Made by a program: the position numbers and the translations under genes | The notes under the pieces: model-generated | Database searches by the model: none | What the model was told of the DNA's origin: nothing | Seen by the model: only the letters and a program-made list of their open reading frames with translations | Shown: piece by piece, positions 26,230-39,049 of the stretch | Layout: every line of letters starts with the position of its first letter | Numbering within the stretch: the first letter of the stretch is position 1 | NCBI GenBank assembly: GCA_029747015.1 | Contig: JAKOGI010000007.1 | Span: 67,001-131,000 of the forward strand | Direction of reading: 5' to 3' | Source: Carnegiea gigantea | Taxonomy: Eukaryota; Streptophyta; Magnoliopsida; Caryophyllales; Cactaceae | DNA: 64,000 bases

Positions 26230-28730
26230 ATTATTCGTGTTTCTGTTAAACCAAAAATCATGCATTGTTTTATTAAATAATCCGATTGTATTATATATTA
26301 TTTCGTCTAATTTGCTTTATTTTATATATTTTTCAGGATTAGCATTAATTAAATAAAAAGAAGAAGAGATGACGTCAAAGTTTGGGTTTTACACCCTTGG
26401 CCATCAAGACGGTCCAAAAATAATAATTTATAGAAAATATTATTTTCATAATTATTTAATTGGGTTAGGGATTCAAGAGTTGAAGACGAGCTATAAGTCT
26501 TGAGGGAGAAGGAGTCTAAGGAAGAAAGGAAGTAGAAAACCCTATTCACTAACCCTAATCATCCTCACTATAAATCATAATCATTCATCACGCCTAAAAG
26601 AGCCCACGGCTTTTCATCCTGGAGCCACGACAGCCCCCCCTCACGATCATCACCATCATCATCCCTCACGCCTCCCCCTCTTCCATCACACCCCTTCAAC
26701 CTCATCATATATATCATCGTCATCTTTAACCACCATCACACCTACTCTTCTCACGCAGCCTTCAACAACCCCACGACCTTCTCACCAGGATCATCCCACG
26801 CCTACCACAAGAAAGCCACGACAATTCTTCATCAATCACTCCACGTCAATTCTTCTTCCCATCTCACCATAATCATCGCCATCTTCAAAGAATAATATCA
26901 CGGCAGCCTCATCACTGCGATCACCATCATCATCCCACCACCTAAGTCTTTTTGTTTTATTTGCTATTTTTATTTTGCTTAATTAGGTTAAAACCTTTAT
27001 ATTATTAAACATGAAACCTTTGCTAAATTATTGTGATTTTAATATGAGTGAGTAATTTTTTTTTTTGTGCTTAGTATAATCTTCTTGAAGCCATGCTAAA
27101 TTTACTATTTTGAAACAAGTCTTATACTTTATTGCCTAGTTAATTCATATTCATGATTCTATAACGATTAGCGTTTATCACTTATGATATTCGTGTTAAA
27201 TTAATTAGAATGCATACTAGTTAGTTTAATACAATTTCGATTGATAGTTTAGAAGACTATAATACGTAAAAGTTATAGTCTTTTATACTTAGGTATCACC
27301 CTAATTAATCATGGATGGCTCAAACCTATCTCTTTTAATTAGGTAATCGCTTTAGATCTTTGTTAAATCGATTTGCTGGTAAATTGGTTACAAAGTATTA
27401 AATGATGTTTTTCTAATTCTTAATGCTCTAGTTTGATTAAATTTTTGCGCTGGTGTAAAGATTATCAAATTAGTAGGGTTTACATTAGGGCTGAACCTAA
27501 TTAGACTGGAATCGAAGGAAAAACGGGGAAGAACCGCTGGTGGATGTCTTCTACAGTTTAACTCATGAATGAAATTAACTTGTGTATTAATGATAAATAT
27601 TAATTTGCATGGTGGATTGAGATTATACTAAGTATCCTTCATAAATTTGACAACTTTTGATCATTATTTGTTACTTAGAGTTAATTTGATTAGTATGTTC
27701 TATTTTTATTAGCTTCAATATAATTTCAATCGACCCCCTCTCCCAAAGTATAGTCTTTTAGGAGTGTCTAGGTAATTTTAGATAGTTTAGATTTTGATTT
27801 TTAGAGTAGTTATAATTTTAGATTGATTTATATTCAGTTTTAGTATTTAATTACCGATTTGTTAGAAATTAGACTAAAAATAGTTATTTTTGTTCCTTTT
27901 TGATTTTTATCAGTTCCTAGAGTTTATATAGTATCCTAGTCTGCCCATATTTAATTCCGTAATTTTTGGAAGTTATTTGATAGTTTTTCAGAATTATTTT
28001 GTGAAATTGATATGTGCAGGTTTTTAGGTTATTAATTCTAAAAATTTCGATTTTAATTGTTAATTCACGATTATTAGGTATTGTTAAGTCCCGAAAATTA
28101 TGTCCTAGAATTAGGGTAATTTTCTTAATTATTTTCGTATTTATATTTATGCAGATTATTTTATTTCTAATTTCAGATTTAATATTCTGCATTGATATTC
28201 TGTGGTAAATTTTCTAATTTGATTTTTCTGAAATTATTTGGATACAATTGAGGAGTTATAAGCTTATATGCCTGAATAATAATATTTTAGGTTACTGTTT
28301 GACATTTTTAATATTTATTTTCTAATTATTGTTTGCTGTTTTGAGTAGAATTTCAGTTACTATTCTGTTTTTATTTTTCTCGATTATTTAGGAAAGCTTT
28401 TTACTGTTTTCTTGCCAGATTATAATCCAAAATATTTAGGAGCATCATTGGGTGTTTTTCCAAATTTTTATTCATTATATTTTAATTATTTTAGAATTAT
28501 TAAGATTAGATTTAATAAATTGGATTAGTAAAATCATTTAGGATTAAGCTAGCCTTTTTTAAAACAATCTTTCCTCGTGGATCGATCCCTACTTTTCTAT
28601 GCTATAAAAAGTATTTAATAACCGAAATAGTGGTTAAATTTGTAGCTCTCGATAAGTTTTACAATTTCTATAGCACCGTAGCATCATGTTAGCATACTAC
28701 TCCATGGTCGTAACTGCATATCGTTACTCA
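26230..28730 (+). mobile_element. possible Tat/Athila-like LTR nested in the gypsy element
   Basis: About 2.5 kb of non-coding, AT-rich DNA fills the place where gag should be. Its right side carries cctcgtggatcgatccctac, then a ctatgctataaaa-type TATA-like word and ctcgataagtttt. This arrangement is one I associate with the ends of Tat/Athila-group LTRs. Ends and target duplication could not be fixed, so this is an inference from overall resemblance. Confidence 0.4.
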
Positions 28731-29505
28731 AGTTAGTTTGGTAATCCTTTCTTTACTAGCACAACCTATCTTATTAATGATAAACAATGATTTGTGCTAT
28801 TTCCATTTGTCAGCAGTTTTGAAGTTTATATGCCTACCCAAGCTTCATTTACTGCAAAATGTGTTATTGATGGATGTCATCATGTTCAGTCAGAATGCTG
28901 ACTCCTTCATCTTGACGTATTGTGCTTTCAAACACCAGATGAATAAAATTTTTCTTTTGGTGTTGTTGACCCTTATCTTCATCATTTTACTCACATACCG
29001 ATACTGTATGACTTTTCAAAAGCCGCTTTGGTAATCTATTATATTTCTTCACCTTCATTACTTAATACTCCCTCTCAGCTTTATAACATCGTTCATTTAC
29101 TTTACTATCATGACTATCATGAATAAACTGCATGTCTTGTATATGTAGGACATTTATATGCCTATCTTTCATTACGAATCTTCGCCCTTTCATTCATTCA
29201 GCTTACATGCCTATCCTTCAGAACCAATAAAGAAATATCTTTGCAAGAGTTCATGGTGTGGTTGCAGCCCTTTACACTTTAGATCATCCTCCTGTCTTTT
29301 AAATTTACTGAGACCAGTAGGCAGTTGAATATGTTATCTTTAATAAATATGCCTCTATTAGTATTGCTGGAAACATATTCATTGGGCATTCAACCCAATT
29401 TGATTGGCAGACCTTGTTGTCATTATGGGGATGCACTGATCGTTTACTTATAGGAGATGACTTGTGAAGATCTTAAGGCTAGTTTGAGAAATGTGGAAAG
29501 ACTAG

Positions 29506-29990
29506 ATGTGTGTTTCTATGGACCGAGAGAAGAAAACCCTTATTTCTGCCCTAATTACACTGTGCAAGCAAGTGAGTTATCGTATCAGTAATGCATTGAA
29601 TATTAGTGATATGTCAACTACACTCGGTATGTACAAATCCATAATTACAGTTTATGAATTTAGAGATGTTTTATCTAAGGACTATCAAGACTGTCTCTCC
29701 CAAAGAAACATTGATTTTCATATCGACCTAACTCTTGATTGCTCAACTCATTTTGAAAACCCCTACCATATAACCCCCAATAGAGTCCAAAGAATTAAAG
29801 ATTCAGTGGATGAGTTGTAAAGGATTTATTTAACAAAGTGTGTCCTCGTGGGAAACTTCAGGCTTATATGAAGAAGAAAGACATAACCTTATGGTTGTGT
29901 ACTGTGTACAGAGAGTTGTACAAGATCACTATCAAAATAAGTGCCTTATACCTTGAACAAATGATTTATGGGATTAACTGCCAACAACAT
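29506..29990 (+). pseudogene. gypsy reverse transcriptase N-terminal relic
   Basis: A 104-codon open stretch (29506-29820) contains YEFRDVLSKDYQ, which corresponds to the EFPDVFPEDLPGLPP-type block that opens gypsy reverse transcriptases. It is followed by IDFHIDL and PYHITPNRVQRIK. After the stop, further broken pieces (RGKLQAYMKKKD, VYRELYKITI) match the KKKDG and YRELN blocks in order. Catalytic YVDD-type and RNase H motifs are not recognisable downstream. Non-functional. Confidence 0.7.
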
Positions 29991-31559
29991 ATGTCTTTTC
30001 CAAGAATGATTTAAGGTTCGGATATCACACCTAAACCATGCAACCACAGTTTATCTTTTACAAGAATACCCATTTATAGTAATTCTTATTTGCTTGTCTC
30101 ATCTTCAAAACTTGATACTATCCAATATTGTTTAATCTCCCTCGTATTTCAACCCGATGTTTTCTATTAGCGTGATCTTCTATGTCTTTGCAAACCCATT
30201 ATTAAATGTACAATACATTTTTTGTTCAACCTTATATGGTTGTCAACATTCTAGTGCTCTCGACCTTCACCATCTTTATTTCATGATCATGAGTTGTAGT
30301 TCATTCCATTGAGAGCTTATTCACTCATCTACCTTACATCTCATTTATTTATAAAGATAAGCTTGTATAATTTGTTCTGAATTCATAATGTAATTCAACT
30401 CTCATTGGTGTGGGTGATTACGATGGTCATAATCCCCTTACTCTATTTATTTTGAACTTCAACTCTCACACATATATCTTATATTTTGATAAATAAACTT
30501 CTGCATTCTCTATTTAATCTTATTGTTGTACTCGAATTGACTTCGTATAAGTAAAAGTATGTTCCTATTGTAGCTTGCTCAATCTATTTATCTATTTATT
30601 ACACTTTGCTTATCCAATCTATTTGTCTCTCTATTGCACTTTGCTTATCCAATCTATCCATCTATTTATTGCGCATTGCTTTTTCCATCTATCTATTGCA
30701 CTTATCTTGTTACTTGTGGCTATAAAGTCACATAGTTGAAGTTCCGTTGCTTGTCATCTTATTTTCAATTCATCAGTTAAACTCGAGTATAACCGGACTA
30801 TCTTTCTCCTTAGCTGATTATTTATCGGACCCCTTATGATCCATATTTATAAACCACAATTCTTGTGGCATTATATTTCAGAATTCATGATACACTTATG
30901 GTTGTCTTTATTCTAACAATCCCATGAAAATCTCTCCTTTCTTAGTCTTTTCTAGTCTCATTGTTCATTGCTTTTGTATGCAATGATTCGCTTGGCTAAG
31001 AATTTCATCACTCTTATCCCTAACCATGGTCATTTCATTGCCCATTATCGACCGGGAGCAGATCCTTGAGCAGTCTGATGAGGGGAGACCATGTGATGCA
31101 TTAGGAATATCAGATGAGGACATTTTGATAATGACATAATATCAAGCACTGTCTAATTATATAGGAGTGAGCCAGAAGAAACATTCAGTATAAGATCAGA
31201 GCTAACCCAATCAAGCATTAAGATGGAAAATTCAAGTATATGTTGAGGTGCTACAAGGTCAATAAAAGAGTTGTGCTGGCAAAATAAAGAAATAACCAAA
31301 GTCTCAGATGGGTTATGAGCTATTTCAAAAGGCTTTTCTACTCAAAAGACTAGTTCCATGGGGCCTTATGATTCATTGAAAGGTTAAATCCTGTAACTTG
31401 TTGATTGCACCTGCTTGTTGAACCCGAACATGTATATGACGTGTTTTATTGCTCGTAATAGTACTAGAGTACTTAACAGGGTATACAACGGTTTTTATTA
31501 GTGGACAAGGTGATGAATCAGTAGTGAGCACCTCCTCACTAGTAACACGGTTCTTTTCT

Positions 31560-31800
31560 TTCAAATAAAATATCAATTTTGAATCATAGTAATTGAGTTC
31601 ATTGCGGCTATTGTATGAGAAGTATCTGGATCTACTACTAAAACATGAGATTAAGCAGTTATATAACACGTAAATGCCCTTAGTCGAAGTACATTGGGTA
31701 AATTATACCTCTTCAGAGGGAAGCAATGGAACCAATGACCCATATGTTTTTAAAGCAGCATTGCATACATTTGGCAAGTGTCATAAGTTTCGAGGACGAA
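31560..31800 (+). pseudogene. gypsy integrase C-terminus / chromodomain-like relic
   Basis: The translation MPLVEVHWVNYTSSEGSNGTND (31674 onward) aligns with the IPLVKVQWRNHxxEEATWE block at the end of plant chromovirus polyproteins. The preceding LKHEIKQLYNT resembles the DreVRRLRNKE segment. The ORF ends just before the polypurine tract, as expected. Confidence 0.6.
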
Positions 31801-31802
31801 AC

Positions 31803-31820
31803 TCTTTAAGAGGGGAATGC
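31803..31820 (+). promoter_or_regulatory. polypurine tract of the gypsy element
   Basis: tctttaagaggggaatgc lies directly before the 3' LTR, in the position and with the composition of the plus-strand priming site. Confidence 0.75.
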
Positions 31821-34800
31821 TGTAATAACCCGACCCTAACCCATATTTATTTATTTAAATCATATTTATTTATTTAATTAATCATGTTTATTCATTTATT
31901 TTATCATATTTATGGATTTAATCACTCATGGTTATTTGCTCAATCAAATTATGTTTATTAATTCAATTGCACTCAATTTATATATTTATCGAATTATCTT
32001 ATGTCATTCAAATTTTTCACTTTCATTTATCGTATTTAATCATCCTGGTTGGAGGATATTTCTTCTAGGTCCCATTTTGCAATTCAAGTTTTATTGATTG
32101 TTAATTCAAGTTTTGTTGATTAATTAAATATCGGGTGAATAGTAGGCCTCGATAATTATGATTTAAGAAATTATTATTATCATTATTATTATTATTGTTG
32201 TTATTATTGTTATTATTATTATTGTTATTATTATTTTTATAACATTACAAAAATTTAATTTTGAGTTACGCAAAAACGTTATCGTTACCAAGCGTTTCAT
32301 TCCCGAATCTATTTTTTTGGCCCAATTTGAAGCCCAACAAGTTTGCTTATTAACCTAACTAATTACCATGATTAAGCTTAACCATGGTTAGCTAAATAGT
32401 AACTTTTCTAGATAAAATCCTAGCCAAGAGTTAAATTAGTCAAAACAAACACAAATCAACCCAAAAACTCCATTTTCTATCTCCTATCTTTCTCCCCCAT
32501 GGCAGCAGCTCTAGCCACTACTCTGGCTGATTTTCAGCCACTTTTCTAGCCAGCTCTGGCAATCTCCGATCCCTCCCGACATCCTAATACCTCAAGCTAC
32601 CATCTTGCATCATCAAAACCACTAAACCTCATCTCCATCTCTACTTATTTTCAATCAAAGTGAGTAACCTTGAAACTTGATCTTATTAGTTTTGATTTTT
32701 ATTTTAGTTTTGATTCTTCTCTTGATATTTGTGATCATTGATCATGATATTTTGATAAGAAATAAGAGTTATTTTGGTGTTGATCACGGTGAAGTTGAGC
32801 TTGAATCATGCTAAGCTTTAGGGATGATCATGCTCATGCAAGCTTAAGTTAAAACCGTGTTTATGGATTGATTTGCATTTGATTTTATAATCTTTAGTTT
32901 TATTGATGATTATGATGATGTTTTTGGTGATTTGGAATGATTTCAAGTGAGGATTTATATGAAAAAGAGAGGGAAAAGTCAAAACAGTGAGGCTGAAAAT
33001 TTCAGCAAAATAGGGCAAAGTTCACGATTAAACTGGTAATGATTGGCCCTTTGAAAAATTATGATTTTTGGTGGGTAGACATTTCAGTGTGTTATCTTTC
33101 AAATGCCTCTTGAATTGCCTTAATCCGAGGTCTGTGAAAAAAGTTATGGTCATTTTACCGAAACTGCGCAGATGGACTAAAAACCGATACACTTATATTT
33201 TAACCCAATTTTAGGAACCCTATTGTAGGAATCATATCTTGTGTTGTAAATAAAAATTTTTTGGGACTTCTTAATCTTTTCATATTGGGGTTTTAGGTCT
33301 CCATTTGAGGTCTATAATGAAAGTTATGAATTTTTGAAATAAATTGACCTGCTTTGGGGTAAATTAGATCGTTATTGCAATTTCTATGCAGCATATACTT
33401 GGAGAAAAATTTTGAAAATTATACTGTGGATTTTCCATATCATTTTTGAATTTCTTATGAGATTTCATGAAGTTTGGCTGAGTATTTTGAGTTTGGTGAT
33501 TTTTGGAAGCATTTTGAGTAATTGTGTAAAGAGTAATAATAAAAATTAAGTGAGATTGATCATGCACTCATTTTGTGTATTTTGGCCAAGCGAGGTTATT
33601 TAAGGGGGGGAATAAATATTCATAGAATTTCATGGAGCTTTTAGCTTGATTAAGGAGAAAGAAGAAGACAAATATACAATTTGAGAGCTTGTTAATGAGC
33701 TTTGAATCAATTATGGATTTTACAAATAAAATACCAAGCTTAGTGAGTTTAATAGCTTTTATTGAGTTCAATGACTCATTTGGGGTGGAATTCTATATCT
33801 AATAGATTTATGAATGAAATATGAGAAGTGGAGAGAGTTGTGACTCAGAAATCATATTTATCAGATCAAGTTATTGCAGTTTATGCTATTTTGAACTAAG
33901 ATATATCTCTCTTTGTCTCAAACCTCTATTACTTACCCAATTCAGAATATATCAAGTGTATTTATCAAACTAATCTAGTGTATTCGCTGTTATCTTGAAC
34001 CAAGCTATACATCAGCGAGCCTTAAACCCGTATCAGCAACCTATATCAGAAAAGGACACAACCACTTCCTCATTTGTCACCATCAAGGCCTTTTTCTTTA
34101 TAATCTCATTTATCTCACTGTTGTTTATTTTAATTTCATTTACTTTATATCAAATTTAATTACTTTCACCAATTCAGTTTTGAAATTATATTGAAATACT
34201 CAAGTTATGTATACCATTTAATTACTCAATTTTTGTTACATATACTTTTACTTACTAAATTATGTGAGTAAAGATTATTTACTAACTATGTATACTTACA
34301 ATGACATTTATGAAACAGAGTCGAGGCCTAGTTATCGTTTTCCGTTATGCATAAGTGTTATCAAGTCAGAACCTATTTTTCAAGTCAGATGATATTTATG
34401 AAACAGCTGACTTTTATCAAGTCAAATGATATTTTTAAAGACTCAAGGTACGTCCATTGCCTGTATCTTCAGAAAGTAGGTCATGTTTATCAAGTTATAA
34501 CTCTTAATGAGTTTATCAATGAATTAGTTTATACAGTGATTTGCCATTTAACTTGTGGCCCCGTCAGTTATCACCTATAGGGCGTTAGCCCGTCATTTAC
34601 CCGCGCGACTTGAGGCGAACTCTTGATCGGATTGACAGTGTACACCTATGTATAGATCATATCATTACAAGGGGTTCACATCCAGAAAATAATAAGCAAT
34701 TAAGTTTCATATTACTTTCATTTTCATTGTTATTGCGAATTAAATGAATTGCGAAAGCGGGTACCCATCAACAGTAATTCTACGCTCATTTTACAATACA

Positions 34801-35238
34801 AGAATGCATTTACTGAGTTTTTGCTCACATTTTCGAATTGTTTTCATGTTTTCCATTTTAGATGATGAAACATCACATGTTTCTCCTTTTAGCAAGCCCT
34901 TTTAGAAGTCACCAAATGCTCACAGTGGATTCAGCATAACATGAACGTCGGAATCGATCTCAGGGGCAAGTTAGGTCTATATTCAATATACTTTTGTAGT
35001 ATGGAGTGCGAGTTAGCTCATAGTATGATTAAGTTGATGGTATTAAAGTTGAACTATTATGGATTTTAGTTTTGAAGTGTTTCAGTTTAATAGATTTTGT
35101 GTTTGTGAATATGAATTACAAGATTAAATGGCTTCAGTGAGCCTTGTCCTTATCAGGACGGCGGTAGCACCTTCTATTATTAAGTCTTCCGCTGCAGTTT
35201 TTCATAAATCATGTCATTAGCATTTTGGGGGCGTTACA
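31821..35238 (+). repeat. 3' LTR of the Ty3/gypsy element
   Basis: About 3.42 kb, starting TGTAATAACCCG and ending GCGTTACA. It is clearly homologous to the 5' LTR with many point differences and several indels, indicating an old insertion. Confidence 0.88.
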
Positions 35239-35243
35239 CAACT

Positions 35244-38154
35244 CCTTACTGCTTCTTACAGCTTCTTACATTTTCTTACAACTCACAACTGTATCTTATC
35301 GCGAAACGTAGCAGGCCTTATATGTATTTTTGTTAATTCTAATATAATCCATCATTAATATACTAGTTTTGATTTGCAAGTAATGTGTGCGGAGTTAATA
35401 AAAACTACTACAAAATAGTGAAAGATAATTGCACTGAACATATGCTAACAAAAGGTAAAAGTTTTGTGTTTGGCTTTAGGTAATGAAATCCATGTGTACA
35501 TACTTTTACATAAAATGCAAAAAAATGAATACATAATGATGCAATGATGTATAAACTAAAAGCATCAACTTAATTCTATTTGTGCATGAGCAAAAGATAC
35601 ATTTTTCATTGACCTCATATCTTCCTTGAATGTAACCTTTGGTAAACACACTAACCTTTGGTAAGGACAATATTTATTGACGGTGGGGACGTACTCCCTG
35701 ATACCAATGCGCTAATACATTTTGTGTTAGTAGTTAGGATGGCATACTGATTATTGAACAAATAGGATTGAATAAAAGGGCTTTAGCACATAAGAAAAAG
35801 TAGAAAGGTTAGATAAAAATTAGATTGTCACTTTATAGGTATGAACAGAGATCGTAAGGTTTGAAGTGTGTGAAAACTAAATGAATTACAGGGACATAAA
35901 TAAATGGAGTGATTAAGTCAAAGCAATGTGAATGTCGAATAGAAATTATGCTTAATTTTTATGTATGAATAAAAATTTAAATTTGGATTCATATTCTATG
36001 GTACAATTTATCAATATAAGAAGAGCGAATTCAGTTAATCATTAATAAAACAATAATTAAAAGCTATGTCTTAAGAATAAAAAAAATTATAAAAACCCTT
36101 TAGATGAAAAAAATACATTTTATATTTTGGTGTGTTCTTATAAAACCAATTCATGATTGGGCACGAAGGGAGGAGGGGAGTAGCCAACGGAAATTATCTA
36201 ATCATGAAAGGTTTTAAAGGTAAGCTTAACCAAAGGAGTGATAAAAATGATAGCTTAAAAGGAGGAAGAAAGTTATCCAACACTATTACTCAAATAGTTA
36301 TTATTTCGTGGTAATAATATGGATTTGGCATTTAGTATTGAATGCGGTAAGTATGTCATAATGGTCATCCTTCTTGCTTTCATGTGTTCATATATGTGTA
36401 ACTGTGTTCAATTATCCTGAAAAAGGTTATGGGGGATTTCTATGTCTTTTTAAATTTTTGTTTTCTTATATTTCCTTTAGGTGAGTGATGGAATAGTTGC
36501 AAAAACATAATGCAGCTGAACATTGTTTTTTTAAAAAAAAAAATCTCTGGCATTAAGTTATATATTATTAATTATACAGATGTTCTCCTTTGCCTACCTG
36601 AACTTTTTCTAGAAATAAATTTTTAACCTCCCACCTATTGATATTAATTTTTACCCATCTTGATTGCAGTATGTAATAATTTTTAACATTGTTGACGTTT
36701 GTGAGTAATAATATAAACTGTGCATTTCCAATTACAAAGGTGATGTGGCATGGAAAACACTTTTCTTATTCATAATAAGCCCTTCTGTAAAGAAAAAGTC
36801 CCCCCCCCCCAAAAAAAATTCAAGAGTCATAAAAGAAGGCATTTAAAAAAGAGGGAAAGGGGTTTAGGAAGGTTGCTCAGTGTGTCTTTTTCCTTCTAAT
36901 TTTTTTCTTATACTCCTTCGCGATTATCTTATTCGAAGGGCAGGACATAGATTCTCCCCTCCTCTCAAAATTGCAGATTAGTTATGAAATATGAAGCTAT
37001 GACCCATGAATTTTGAATTAAACTCTGGCTGATGCTCAATCCATATCTGTAAATTGGGCTGTTCTACATTGGTATTTAGATTTGTAAATGAAAATCAAAT
37101 CTTTTTCTTTAGCAACTGAAGTTTCAAACGTTTCTACAATGGTAGAACTTTGATGGTGGTATTCGAATCACAAAATAATTAATTCGGAAAAGCCTAATCT
37201 TTCTCAAACACTCCCTCTTCAGCTTACATTCACTTTCAACATAGACCCTAAGCATTGAGAGCCATTTTCAAAGCTAGAAAAGAGTTACGTATGAGGGGAT
37301 GCTTTGTCATCAATTCTTCTGATGGTTGATTACAGGCAACAATAATTAGTTCATCTCTCAATAAATTTAGGGTTTCGGCTCGTTTTCTTAATCCTATCAC
37401 AAACTTCGTGGGAAATTTAATAGTTTTTTGTTGTTTAAAATTAACTATATTTAACATCAAGGTGAGTGAAAATTAATATCAATTAGTGAGGGGTTAAAAA
37501 AATATTTCAAAAAAGGCCACGAGAGATAAAGGTGAATATCTCATTCATTATATACATGCAACACATCGTCTATATACACTTTAAAAAATAAATAAATTTT
37601 CAAACTCGTAACTTTCATGTTCCACAAACTTAACAATTCGATTAAGTACTCAAATTTGCCTTGATTATGAGTAAGTCAATTGAGGCTACATAGCCAACAT
37701 CTTGCCTTTGAAAAAATAATTGAACATTTAACAAATTGTGGTTGATAATCACAACCATCAATTATAGGATTAATACATACTTTTAGTGGAAGTGTATGTA
37801 TAACCATACAATTTAATCATGGTGAAAAAGAATACTAGCATATTAATATATGCATATAACAAGGGAAACAAATGCACATAAGAAAGGAAGCAAATAAGTG
37901 ACACAAAAGAAATATATATCCCCAATGTTTATGATCCCCACATTAAGGGCCATAATAAAAGATCTATCCTCCATCAATTCTCTCTACACATCTCTTATCT
38001 CGAGGGAAAAGGGGAGGGGGAGAAATAACATAGAACTTTAACAAAAATAAAGAAATAAGGATGTAAACAAATTTAAATCATAAATAGTAATATCAGTATC
38101 AACTTCAATTTGGGTAGAAGATGTTGTGTCTCTCACATATTGAAAACTTGCATC
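35244..38154. other. intergenic region, no gene recognised
   Basis: AT-rich DNA with no credible coding sequence. The first about 45 bases continue the cttcttaca array interrupted by the gypsy element. The minus-strand ORF at 37248-37460 (70 codons) has no recognisable motif and I treat it as chance. Confidence 0.5.
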
Positions 38155-38482
38155 TGTAGGAAGAAATAGGACCAATCTGGATGCGAAAGTATACTGTCGA
38201 TAATAGTTCACGTTTATAAGAATACCAATCCACGTCAATAAGAATACCAAGCGGCTACTAGAGTCGCTTTAGGTTTTCACGTCCTAAACCCGAGAACTCG
38301 ATAGATGGTAGTTCAGCTGTGAGAGAGAAATAGGAGAATGTGGGAGATATAATATTCACCTCATAGCGTTTATGGAGGTGAACCCCCTTAAACCCCTTTA
38401 TATAGCTTAGGGGGTAGCCAGGGTTGTCGCCCTAGGCGACTTAAGTGGCCGTTGGGCCTAAACCTATTAGGCCCAATTAACA
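38155..38482 (-). repeat. 3' LTR of copia A
   Basis: 328 bp, about 92 percent identical by eye to the other LTR at 44272-44599. It contains tttatatagctt, a possible TATA-type word. Confidence 0.88.
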
Positions 38483-39049
38483 GCTCCCACTCGGCCACTT
38501 AGGCCATAAAACACGTATCCTCCATGTATCACAACTCCTCACGCTTCAAACCAGGAATGGGACATGCGATCAAAAATAATAAGTGGTGTTATATTAAGTT
38601 ACCATCCAACTAATATAACACTTTCACGAAATACGATACCCCAAAATCATCTCAAGTCATCACCAGTGGCATCTCTAATCCCTTATGCCTGATATATCAT
38701 ATGATTATGTTCTCAACATAATCGCCCGGGCTGATATGGTGATAGTGGATCGATTTTTCCTTAAACACTCATGAAATTTCATCTTAGCTTAACTGCTTTC
38801 TTAACGTATTCTTGCTGAACCATATACATCATGGTTCTTGAGAATCACATTAAAGTAGCATCATCAAGTTTCGAATTCATATCATAACTTTAAGTCATAA
38901 GGTCATTGTTCATAGGGTCATACAGTGACAAGAGATAGGGAAGTCAATTGTCACTCCATGTAAGGGTCGTCTTATAAGCACACATAGTATGAGATGTGTG
39001 TTATGGCATAGCTCCCACTCAGTTGGGTACGTCACTCTATATACCATGC

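Larger units (their letters stand above)
22867..35238 (+). mobile_element. Ty3/gypsy chromovirus (Tekay/Del-like), decayed
   Basis: Two long direct repeats (22867-26186 and 31821-35238) start TGTAATAAC and end GTTACA. They are flanked by the 5-bp target duplication caact (22862-22866 and 35239-35243). A degenerate Met-type primer-binding site follows the first and a polypurine tract precedes the second. The internal region retains only relics of reverse transcriptase (29506-29990) and the integrase C-terminus with chromodomain-like end (about 31560-31800). The taagtttcgaggacgaaac word before the polypurine tract is typical of plant chromoviruses. A Tat/Athila-like LTR appears nested at about 26230-28730. 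Gag and most of pol are unrecognisable, so the element cannot move autonomously. Confidence 0.88.
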
